64,000 nt of DNA from Lawsonella sp012842085 (GTDB lineage: Bacteria > Actinomycetota > Actinomycetes > Mycobacteriales > Mycobacteriaceae), in assembly GCA_036749735.1 (NCBI GenBank), contig DAINXV010000001.1, positions 496,001 to 560,000 of the forward strand, given 5' to 3'. The notes under the pieces were generated by a model that made no database searches, had not been told where the DNA came from, and saw only the letters and a list, made by a program, of their open reading frames with translations. This document shows positions 1 through 9,091 of the stretch, in pieces (the first letter of the stretch is position 1; the number at the start of each line of letters is the position of its first letter). The translations under genes were made by a program, and so were the position numbers.

Positions 1-176
1 GGGCCGAGAAAAAAGTAGCGGATGATTGCACCGAGAGTGCAGCGGATATCGGTGCGGCGATCAAAGTCGTGGTCCAGAAAAATCGGAATGCCTGCCTGGA
101 TGGAGCCACCGTAGGGTGCTGCTGCGGCGGATGCTGGGGAAAAGCTAGCGGCAGTAGCTACCACATAGTTGGGCAC
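1..176 (-). CDS. 5' part of a secreted protein, possibly a trypsin-like protease (runs off window)
   Basis: An open minus-strand frame runs off the left edge. Between the tRNA gene and the coding part it gives a hydrophobic, alanine-rich stretch (ALICALALFASSIV, then ASFSPASAAAAPYGG) that looks like a signal peptide. It is followed by GIPIFLDHDFDRRTDIRCTLG. A Cys-Thr-Leu-Gly near the mature N terminus is common in actinobacterial chymotrypsin-like proteases, but this is only a hint. The reading frame is closed by a stop inside the tRNA, and no ATG, GTG or TTG lies upstream of the hydrophobic stretch. The first usable codon is a GTG at 176, which would discard most of the signal peptide. The gene may be broken at its 5' end or start at an unusual codon. 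Confidence 0.4.
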   Translation of the reverse strand, partial: MPNYVVATAASFSPASAAAAPYGGSIQAGIPIFLDHDFDRRTDIRCTLGAIIRYFFLG

Positions 177-212
177 TATGCTGCTCGCGAAAAGGGCTAA
201 TGCACAAATGAG

Positions 213-285
213 AGCCGCTTAGGAGAATCGAACTCCTGACCTATTCATTACGAGTGAATCGCTCTACCGACTGAGCTAAAGCGGC
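213..285 (-). tRNA. tRNA-Thr (anticodon CGT)
   Basis: The reverse complement folds as a 73-nt cloverleaf. The acceptor arms GCCGCTT and AAGCGGC pair fully, the D stem is GCTC/GAGC, the anticodon stem is ATTCA/TGAAT around the loop CTCGTAA, and the T arm is AGGAG-TTCGATT-CTCCT. Positions 34-36 read CGT, which decodes ACG threonine. CCA is not encoded after the discriminator base T. Confidence 0.93.
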
Positions 286-339
286 GCACCTACCGACGTA
301 GGCAAATTAACTTTAGCGGACAATTTTCAGTGACAAAAA

Positions 340-1656
340 TTAGCGCTGCAGCCGGCCCGCATTTAACGCCTCCGAAATGGCTCCCACCATGCCACCAACC
401 GCCATTTCCGGCTTCACATTCTGGTTGATTTCTGTGCGGGCAGCCATGACGGCATCAATGCACTGCAGTAAGGATTCTGGGCTGAAAAAGTCCGCGAAAG
501 CTTTCGTAATACTATGGGCATCCACGTGGATAAGATCCACTTTCGCGCCCGTAGCCTGCACTAATGCATCACGGTAGAAGGCAGCCAAGTCGGTGAGGGA
601 CAAATCGACAGAATCCCGCACCATGCGAGTTTCGCGCCGCTTCTGGGAATCCTTCAACTCCTTCAGCGCCCCCGCTGTGCCTCGCATGGCGGTACCGGCA
701 CCTTTCCCGGTGCCGCCTGCCCCCAGGGCGGTGCGGAGTTCCTCCGTCTCCTTCTCCGACATTTCCTTATTGGCGTCAGCAGCAGCCTTGCGCGCATCCT
801 GGACCACTTGCACCGCAGCGTTGTAGGCGCGACTGGGGTGGTTCGTCAACTGCCCCAATTCCAAAACTTTGCGCCGCCGTGCCCGTGCCTCCTCGGAATG
901 CAACAGCACGCGGGCGCGGCCAATGTGGGCATCGGCCACCGCCGCAGACCATTCTGCCTGCGCCGGGGTTGCTCCTTCCCGCAGCAGCAAGTCGGCAACA
1001 TCTTTGCGGGTAGGCATCCGCACGTAGACGTGTCGGGTGCGGGAGCGCAACGTCACCATAATGTCTTGTGGATCATCAGAAGGGGCGCACAAAATAAACA
1101 CCGTGCGGCTGGGTGGTTCCTCCACCGCTTTGAGCAGTGCGTTTCCTGCTTGTTCAGTTAAACGGTCGGCGTCCTCCACGATCACTATTTGCCAATTTCC
1201 GGTGGCGGGGAAAGTACTTGCGCGGCTGACGATGGAGCGGATTTCTTTCACCTGGATGGTGAGCCCTTCCGGCTGCACCACCATCACGTCCGGGTGCCGG
1301 TCGTTCATAACGTCTCGGCAAGTTTCACATTCTCCACACCCGGGCTCTGTGGGGTCGTCGCATTGCAAAGCGGCCGCGAAACAGCGGGCGGCAACCGATC
1401 GTCCAGATCCGGGCGGACCGGTAAATAGCCACGCGTGGGTCATTTCGGAGCCAGCGCGATCAATTGCTTCCGCAAGATCAGCAGCGGCCTCCCCCTCCGC
1501 TGTGTCTTCTAATGTGTCTTCCAAAGCCCCCAGGAGCGAATCTTGGCCAGACTCAGCGGCTTCCAATTCTGCCAGCATGCGGCGCGCAGCCTGGGCTGCC
1601 GTACGCAATTGGCTGGCCACATCTTCTTGACCGGCAAGCTGATCGAAAACACTCAC
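340..1656 (-). CDS. holB: DNA polymerase III subunit delta'
   Basis: This clamp-loader subunit, together with DnaX and delta, loads the beta clamp onto primed DNA. The 438-residue protein has a Walker A-like loop GPPGSGRS in which arginine replaces the usual lysine. A DnaX-type zinc-binding cysteine set follows (CDDPTEPGCGECETC), then the AAA+ core with VIVEDADRLTEQAGNALLKA and a sensor-like LRSRTRH. The start is GTG at 1656, giving SVFDQLAGQ, the usual N terminus of this family. About 45 residues between the N terminus and the ATPase core are acidic and probably a linker. In M. tuberculosis the equivalent gene also lies close to topA, which supports the assignment over a second dnaX-like gene. 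Confidence 0.93.
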   Translation of the reverse strand: MSVFDQLAGQEDVASQLRTAAQAARRMLAELEAAESGQDSLLGALEDTLEDTAEGEAAADLAEAIDRAGSEMTHAWLFTGPPGSGRSVAARCFAAALQCDDPTEPGCGECETCRDVMNDRHPDVMVVQPEGLTIQVKEIRSIVSRASTFPATGNWQIVIVEDADRLTEQAGNALLKAVEEPPSRTVFILCAPSDDPQDIMVTLRSRTRHVYVRMPTRKDVADLLLREGATPAQAEWSAAVADAHIGRARVLLHSEEARARRRKVLELGQLTNHPSRAYNAAVQVVQDARKAAADANKEMSEKETEELRTALGAGGTGKGAGTAMRGTAGALKELKDSQKRRETRMVRDSVDLSLTDLAAFYRDALVQATGAKVDLIHVDAHSITKAFADFFSPESLLQCIDAVMAARTEINQNVKPEMAVGGMVGAISEALNAGRLQR

Positions 1657-1734
1657 AGATATAGCCTACTGGTTTGGTGTAAGAAGAGTCTTGGGGAAAG
1701 AAATTTCTCAACAATTTTTACCAAACCCTTGTGA

Positions 1735-1769
1735 GTACTACGACAGACATAGTATGTTAGGCATAGTAC
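1735..1769. promoter_or_regulatory. Nested inverted repeats upstream of the PadR gene, candidate autoregulatory operator
   Basis: An outer inverted repeat GTACTA (1735-1740) / TAGTAC (1764-1769) encloses an inner palindrome ACATA-G-TATGT (1747-1757). The element lies 43-77 bases before the PadR start. PadR repressors commonly bind palindromes containing ATGT/ACAT half sites at their own promoters, so this is a likely self-regulatory site. Binding is inferred. Confidence 0.5.
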
Positions 1770-1811
1770 GGCGCGACGTGTTGCCGGCGCTAACACCCGA
1801 AAGGAGCCCCA

Positions 1812-2162
1812 ATGATCAGTAGCGACTTCATTCGGGGCTATATCGACCTCATTGTGCTGTCGATTCTCAAAAACGAACCCAACTACGGGTACGGCATCTC
1901 CAAAGCCATCGAAGACATCACCCAAGGCGACTACACCGTCAAACAAACCACGCTTTACTCCGCCTTCAAACGACTCGAGAAAAACAACTACGTCACCCCC
2001 TTCTCCCAAATAGGACCCACCGGCAAAGAACGCACCTACTACCGCATCACCCCAGCGGGAGCAGACTACTACCACGCCAAATGCCAAGAATGGGATGACA
2101 CCAAGCGCATCGTCAACCTCTTTATTACCCCTCACCACAGCGGCACCGCCCAATGCTCGTAG
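1812..2162 (+). CDS. PadR-family transcriptional regulator
   Basis: The 116-residue protein is a single PadR winged-helix domain. It shows the typical sequence IVLSILKNEPNYGYGISKAI, then TLYSAFKRLEKNNYV as recognition helix and start of the wing, and ERTYYRITPAG, the second wing strand. Its length is normal for the short PadR class, with only a brief C-terminal helix for dimerisation. The start codon follows AAGGAG by a normal distance. The next gene begins ten bases after the stop and encodes a membrane protein with an N-terminal helical domain often paired with PadR, so the two form one operon. The effector is unknown. Confidence 0.9.
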   Translation: MISSDFIRGYIDLIVLSILKNEPNYGYGISKAIEDITQGDYTVKQTTLYSAFKRLEKNNYVTPFSQIGPTGKERTYYRITPAGADYYHAKCQEWDDTKRIVNLFITPHHSGTAQCS

Positions 2163-2171
2163 GAGAAAGAC

Positions 2172-3194
2172 ATGTCTGAGCAATACTTTGAGCACTACCT
2201 CGACGGAATGTTTGCCCCCTACCCCAACACCCCCGAAGTAGCAGCAGCACGCACCGACCTGCACGCCATGATGCAAGACAAATACGACAACTTGGTCGCC
2301 GGCGGCGTCTCCTCCAATGCCGCTATTGGACAGGTCATTTCAGAATTCGGGGACCTTTCCGAAGTGGCGCCCCTCATCAGTTTCAACACCACCATCACCA
2401 CCCCCCAAAAAGATCTCATTAGCGCGGAAGAAGCACACGACTATCTGGTGGCGGACTACAAAGCCCGGCGCGCCAACGGTGTCGGAGCAGCCCTCATTAT
2501 GTCCTGTGCGGTGCCCCTCATCCTGTTGGGCTCCATTGCTGCAAAACTCTATACCCCACCCGGAGCTAGCCAACCGCCAGATTCCGCAATGGCTCCCTTC
2601 GGGGTGGCCGGGATTACCATCCTGCTGCTCATGCTGGGATTCGGGGTCTTCACTTTGGCGATCACCAATAACCGCCTGAAGCGCTTCCGCCACATCATCA
2701 AAGGACTGGTGTACACCACCACGGAGGCGAAAGAGGAAGTTTACAAGTGGCGCGAAACGCACAGCAACCGCCCCGGCATCCTCACCGCTGTGGGGGTCGC
2801 ACTTTGTGTCATGTCGCCCATCCCCCTCATTGGGTTTACCGGTGTTGCCAATGAACAACACTGGCTCCCCGGCATTGGGGTAGCAATCATGCTGTCGCTG
2901 CTGGCAGTCGCCGTCAACCTCTTTATCTCCGACAACGGTGCCCGGGACGCGGAAAAATACATCCTCCAAGAAGGTCCGTTCGCACCGGAAGAGCGCAGCC
3001 GCTACCGCATGTTGGCATCCCTCAACATTGCCTACTGGCTGATAGTTGTGGCCGTCTACATTGCCTGCATTCTGGCGATCGGCGCCAATATTGTGATCTT
3101 CACACCGATCTACTGGCTGATGGCCGTAGCCATCTTCTACCTGGGACGAACCTACATTAACCGCCGCCACTTCCCAGAAGATTACAGCTTCTAG
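2172..3194 (+). CDS. Membrane protein with PadR-associated (HAAS/permease-prefix) domain
   Basis: Residues 1 to about 75 form a soluble helical domain (EHYLDGMFAPYP, then AAIGQVISEFGDLSEVAP) that resembles the HAAS or permease-prefix domain, which typically follows a PadR gene. The rest of the 340-residue protein has about six hydrophobic segments, starting near residue 105 (GAALIMSCAVPLILLGSI) and including two closely spaced pairs. The gene sits ten bases behind the PadR gene with the ribosome site AGGAGAAAG. I recognise no transporter or enzyme motif. It is probably the target or partner of the PadR regulator, perhaps in envelope stress, but that is a guess. Its end lies only four bases from the end of topA. 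Confidence 0.75.
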   Translation: MSEQYFEHYLDGMFAPYPNTPEVAAARTDLHAMMQDKYDNLVAGGVSSNAAIGQVISEFGDLSEVAPLISFNTTITTPQKDLISAEEAHDYLVADYKARRANGVGAALIMSCAVPLILLGSIAAKLYTPPGASQPPDSAMAPFGVAGITILLLMLGFGVFTLAITNNRLKRFRHIIKGLVYTTTEAKEEVYKWRETHSNRPGILTAVGVALCVMSPIPLIGFTGVANEQHWLPGIGVAIMLSLLAVAVNLFISDNGARDAEKYILQEGPFAPEERSRYRMLASLNIAYWLIVVAVYIACILAIGANIVIFTPIYWLMAVAIFYLGRTYINRRHFPEDYSF

Positions 3195-3198
3195 AAAA

Positions 3199-5967
<2,769 letters not shown>

Positions 5968-6023
5968 AAATAAAGACGATTTGGACTAAAAAGTGGACAG
6001 CTGTTTTAAAGGCCTGTCGTTTT

Positions 6024-6041
6024 ACACCTTATATATAGTGT
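6024..6041 (-). promoter_or_regulatory. topA: AT-rich dyad in the topA promoter region
   Basis: The sequence has arms ACAC and GTGT around a TTATATATA core. On the minus strand it overlaps TTGACACTATATATAAGG, which contains a good -35 hexamer and a TATATA stretch. It lies about 60 bases upstream of topA and is the only promoter-like element in this gap. The precise -10 cannot be fixed by eye. Confidence 0.35.
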
Positions 6042-6069
6042 CAAGAAAAAATACAACAGCGTCGCAGAA

Positions 6070-6708
6070 TTACGTTCCTGCGGGGGCTTCCCACGAATGC
6101 CCCGGAGGGGGATCCCCCACCATCAACATGAGGTTGCGAAGACGCCGCTGTCCTTGCACCCGCACCGCCGGGCCACCCGCCCGCACACCGACAAAAACTG
6201 CACTGACGCCGCTGCGTGCCAAAGCTCCCTGCACAATTTTCAGCAGCTGCGGGTGGTCGGCAATATGCGGATCCAACCCCAGGCGGAAGCCCATGTCGTC
6301 ACGGACTCCAGCAACAGTTGCCCAGATCTGCACGGCAGTGGAAGTTGGTTGCCATTGGGGTGGGACCGTCTTCACCGCACCTTTCGTCCAGGCCTGCACC
6401 ACTGGCAGCAAATCCGGGGACTCCATGCGCACCAGCCATTGGGGGCTGCCGTCCTCCGCAGTCTGCGCCTCCACCACTACCGGGATATTGGCCCGGCGCA
6501 CCACACTATCCAGCCTGGTAGCCCGCCACTCGTCGGTCAGCAGAATAGATATGCGCGCTGACTGGGGGATGGGTTTTTTGCGGCGGCCGCGAGTGGTGTC
6601 AGCATCCCCGAAGAGCAGCTGGCTGTGACCGTGTGCGAGCAGCAGAGACCCCACATCTGCGGGGGTAACGGGCAGCAACCCGGTGTCGAAAAAACTCAGC
6701 TGGTCCAT
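6070..6708 (-). CDS. Conserved hypothetical protein next to topA (Rv3647c-like by position)
   Basis: No catalytic motif or membrane segment is visible in this 212-residue protein. It starts MDQLSFFDTGLLPVTPADV, and the middle section ISILLTDEWRATRLDSVVRR looks like an ordered domain. A basic patch (RRKKP) precedes it. The chosen ATG at 6708 avoids overlap with the divergent transporter gene; a longer frame opens at 6777 but would cover that gene's start. A gene of similar size lies between topA and cspA in M. tuberculosis (Rv3647c), which supports this being a real conserved gene. There is no cspA at this locus. Function is unknown. Confidence 0.75.
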   Translation of the reverse strand: MDQLSFFDTGLLPVTPADVGSLLLAHGHSQLLFGDADTTRGRRKKPIPQSARISILLTDEWRATRLDSVVRRANIPVVVEAQTAEDGSPQWLVRMESPDLLPVVQAWTKGAVKTVPPQWQPTSTAVQIWATVAGVRDDMGFRLGLDPHIADHPQLLKIVQGALARSGVSAVFVGVRAGGPAVRVQGQRRLRNLMLMVGDPPPGHSWEAPAGT

Positions 6709-6752
6709 GGTTCCTAGAATAGCGACATTCTTCCTCAGGTAGTGTCTAGGCC

Positions 6753-8039
6753 ATGCGCATACTCCGCAAGATTCCACTCCTGGTATGGATTATTATCGCG
6801 ATTGCTTTGGGCGTCCTGATGGGTTGGGCCAGTCGGTCTGCTGGTACTCCCGTGCCGGTGCGCCTGGGAGCCACCTTCGGCATGGTGTTCAGTGAACTAC
6901 TGGGCTTTGCCATTCCACTTATTATTTTGGGTTTCATTGCCCCCGGTATTGGGTCACTCGGGAAGGGTGCCGGCAAAATGCTGGGGAAAGCAGTGGGAAT
7001 TGCTTACACCTCCACGGTGCTGGCGGGCATTCTTGCCATCCTTACCACGCTGCTGATCTATCCGCGCATCCTCAAAAATCAGACGCTGCAGGTAATCTCG
7101 GATCCTTCGTCGGCGTTGCTGAAACCCTACGGCGCCACTGTTGGCCCCGATGGGGTGGAAGAACTTCCCTTCTCGCTGCCAGCCATCATGCCCGTCACCA
7201 CCGCCCTAGTGTTGGCTTTCGTGTTGGGGCTAGGAATGGCGGCTCTGCAAAGCAATGCTCTCTTCCGGGTGATGGAGGAGTTCCGCTTCATTGTGGAGAA
7301 GTTCCTCAAATACGTCATCATTCCACTACTGCCGTTCTACATTCTGAGTGTTTTCGCGAATATGACCTATGCGGGCCAGGTGCAGCATATTCTCACCGTG
7401 TTTGGGAAAGTCTTCGTAATGGTGATCATTCTGCACTCGGTGTTTCTGCTGCTGGTGTATAGCCTTGCGGGGGGTATCAATAAACAGAATCCCCTGCGGC
7501 TATTGGGCAAAATGCTTCCCGCCTATTTCACTGCACTGGGAACGCAGTCGTCAGCGGCAACTATTCCGGTGACTTTGCGCTCCGCTAAAAACGCTGGCGT
7601 GCGGGAAAGAATTGCGGACTTTGCTATTCCTTTGAACGCCAATATTCACTTGGCGGGATCCATGGTCACCATCACCGCCTGTGCTTCCGCAGTGATCACC
7701 ATGACGAAAGGCCAGGTGCCTTCCTTCGGCGACATGCTGCCGCTTATTCTCATTCTGGGTGTGATGATGGTGGCTGCACCTGGGGTTCCTGGGGGCGCGG
7801 TGATGACGGCGGTGGGTGCGTTGGAATCCGTGCTGCACTTCAACCCCACAATGATTGCGCTCATGATTGCGCTTTATCTGGCGCAGGACTCCTTCGGCAC
7901 GGCAACTAACGTCACTGGAGATGGGGCTCTCGCCAAGATTTTGGAACGCGCCAGCCGCAAACAGCTGGAGATGACGGACGCTGCGGTGGACATGCAAGAA
8001 GATGAGCAACCATTCGCTGCAGATTCGGACGCGAACTAA
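6753..8039 (+). CDS. Dicarboxylate/amino acid:cation symporter (DAACS family)
   Basis: The 428-residue membrane protein has the fold of the GltP/DctA group: about eight hydrophobic helices, starting with LLVWIIIAIALGVLMGW. It has a serine-containing hairpin region, ALGTQSSAATIPVTLRSAKN, and a later ALYLAQDSFGTATNVTGDGALA segment. These regions carry substrate and Na+ contacts in the family. It should import glutamate, aspartate or C4-dicarboxylates driven by Na+ or H+; the substrate cannot be fixed from sequence. It stands alone, divergent from the topA-side gene. The C-terminal 25 residues are acidic and cytoplasmic. Confidence 0.9.
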   Translation: MRILRKIPLLVWIIIAIALGVLMGWASRSAGTPVPVRLGATFGMVFSELLGFAIPLIILGFIAPGIGSLGKGAGKMLGKAVGIAYTSTVLAGILAILTTLLIYPRILKNQTLQVISDPSSALLKPYGATVGPDGVEELPFSLPAIMPVTTALVLAFVLGLGMAALQSNALFRVMEEFRFIVEKFLKYVIIPLLPFYILSVFANMTYAGQVQHILTVFGKVFVMVIILHSVFLLLVYSLAGGINKQNPLRLLGKMLPAYFTALGTQSSAATIPVTLRSAKNAGVRERIADFAIPLNANIHLAGSMVTITACASAVITMTKGQVPSFGDMLPLILILGVMMVAAPGVPGGAVMTAVGALESVLHFNPTMIALMIALYLAQDSFGTATNVTGDGALAKILERASRKQLEMTDAAVDMQEDEQPFAADSDAN

Positions 8040-8135
8040 ACTGGAGGCAACACCTCACCTTTTCCTCTCCATTGCAATGCCTAATTTTGGGGCTCGAGGA
8101 CTGCGTGACGTAAAGACAGTTTGAAGGAGATAGCT

Positions 8136-8645
8136 GTGCGGAAAATACTCTTCCGGAAGGCCACCGCCGTCGCACTCGCCCTGGGTTTGGTTATAACACC
8201 GGCGCTAACCGGCTGTGACAACCCCGATAGTGCCGCTGCTGGCAATGCGGCTGGCGCAGAAAAAGTTGATAGCTCCAAGCTCGGCACAGTCAGCATTCTG
8301 GGCGACAACGTCCGCCAGGTTGATTATGCTGACGTCGCCTACCGGCTGCGGGGAGCAGATGCGGATCAAGCCCACCTGATTGATGTGCGCAGCGTTGTTG
8401 AATACCAAATGGGGCACCTCAAAAACGCCCTTAATCTTCCTCTCACCAAAATTAAGTTGGCTTCCTCTAGCGAGCTGAAAGATATTGTGCCCGCACAAGG
8501 TGAACTATGGATCTACTGCCGCTCCGGCGGCCGCGCCGTAGAAGCTGCCCGCACCATCAACAAAGCCGTACCCGGTCGCCAAATTTTTATTGTGCTTGAC
8601 GATTTTGCGGCAGCCGAAAGCCACGGTTTAGAAATAGTGCAATAA
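8136..8645 (+). CDS. Rhodanese-like lipoprotein
   Basis: The GTG at 8136 follows AAGGAG by six bases, and the 169-residue product then begins with a positively charged signal peptide ending in the lipobox LTGC. It would be lipid-anchored outside the membrane. One rhodanese domain follows (LIDVRSVVEYQMGHLKNALN), with the persulfide-forming cysteine in WIYCRSGGRA. The C terminus ends FIVLDDFAAAESHGLEIV, without the usual Gly-Gly and Trp of rhodaneses. It probably transfers sulfur or senses thiols in the envelope. A second rhodanese gene follows after 102 bases and ends in a very similar pattern. Confidence 0.85.
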   Translation: MRKILFRKATAVALALGLVITPALTGCDNPDSAAAGNAAGAEKVDSSKLGTVSILGDNVRQVDYADVAYRLRGADADQAHLIDVRSVVEYQMGHLKNALNLPLTKIKLASSSELKDIVPAQGELWIYCRSGGRAVEAARTINKAVPGRQIFIVLDDFAAAESHGLEIVQ

Positions 8646-8747
8646 ATCACACTTCTTCGGCTATGCTGAAAACGCACAAATTACTTGTGTTTAAAGCACA
8701 CGCTAAGTCCACACCCGTCACGCTGTGACACTGACAAAAGGATCACC

Positions 8748-9074
8748 ATGTCTATTAGCCAAGCTAGTTATGAAGACCTGGCTAAGCGTCTTGCAGAAGC
8801 AGATTGCGATCCGGGCGACATTCTTGTGGTTGACGTTCGCGAACCAGACGAGTGGGCCGACACACACCTCGCCTGCGCGACCAATATTCCCGCCAGCGCC
8901 ATCGACTCCCAGAAGGGAAAGATTCCCGCAGGCGAAGTATGGCTGCACTGTGCTTCCGGAGCCCGCGCCATTAGAGTAGGCCAGTACCTAAGCCAATGCC
9001 GCGATGACCTAGATATCAAGATCATTCTGGACTCTCTCCACGCTGCACAGGTGGCCAACCTAGAAATGGCCTAA
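8748..9074 (+). CDS. Cytoplasmic rhodanese-like protein
   Basis: This 108-residue single-domain protein has no signal peptide. It has the rhodanese core ILVVDVREPDEWADTH and the catalytic loop WLHCASGARAIRVG, with cysteine at the expected position. The end IILDSLHAAQVANLEM parallels the lipoprotein before it, so the two probably arose by duplication and then parted in location. The start is the ATG at 8748 behind AAAAGGA. A perfect dyad GTCAC-GCT-GTGAC (8717-8729) lies just upstream and may bind a regulator. The helicase gene starts 18 bases after the stop. Confidence 0.85.
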   Translation: MSISQASYEDLAKRLAEADCDPGDILVVDVREPDEWADTHLACATNIPASAIDSQKGKIPAGEVWLHCASGARAIRVGQYLSQCRDDLDIKIILDSLHAAQVANLEMA

Positions 9075-9091
9075 CCCGCTAGCATGGAGCC

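Noticed and set aside
6708..6777. Longer start for the conserved gene beside topA
   Set aside because: It would overlap the start of the divergent symporter gene and adds an unusual Cys/Trp-rich stretch before MDQLSFF.
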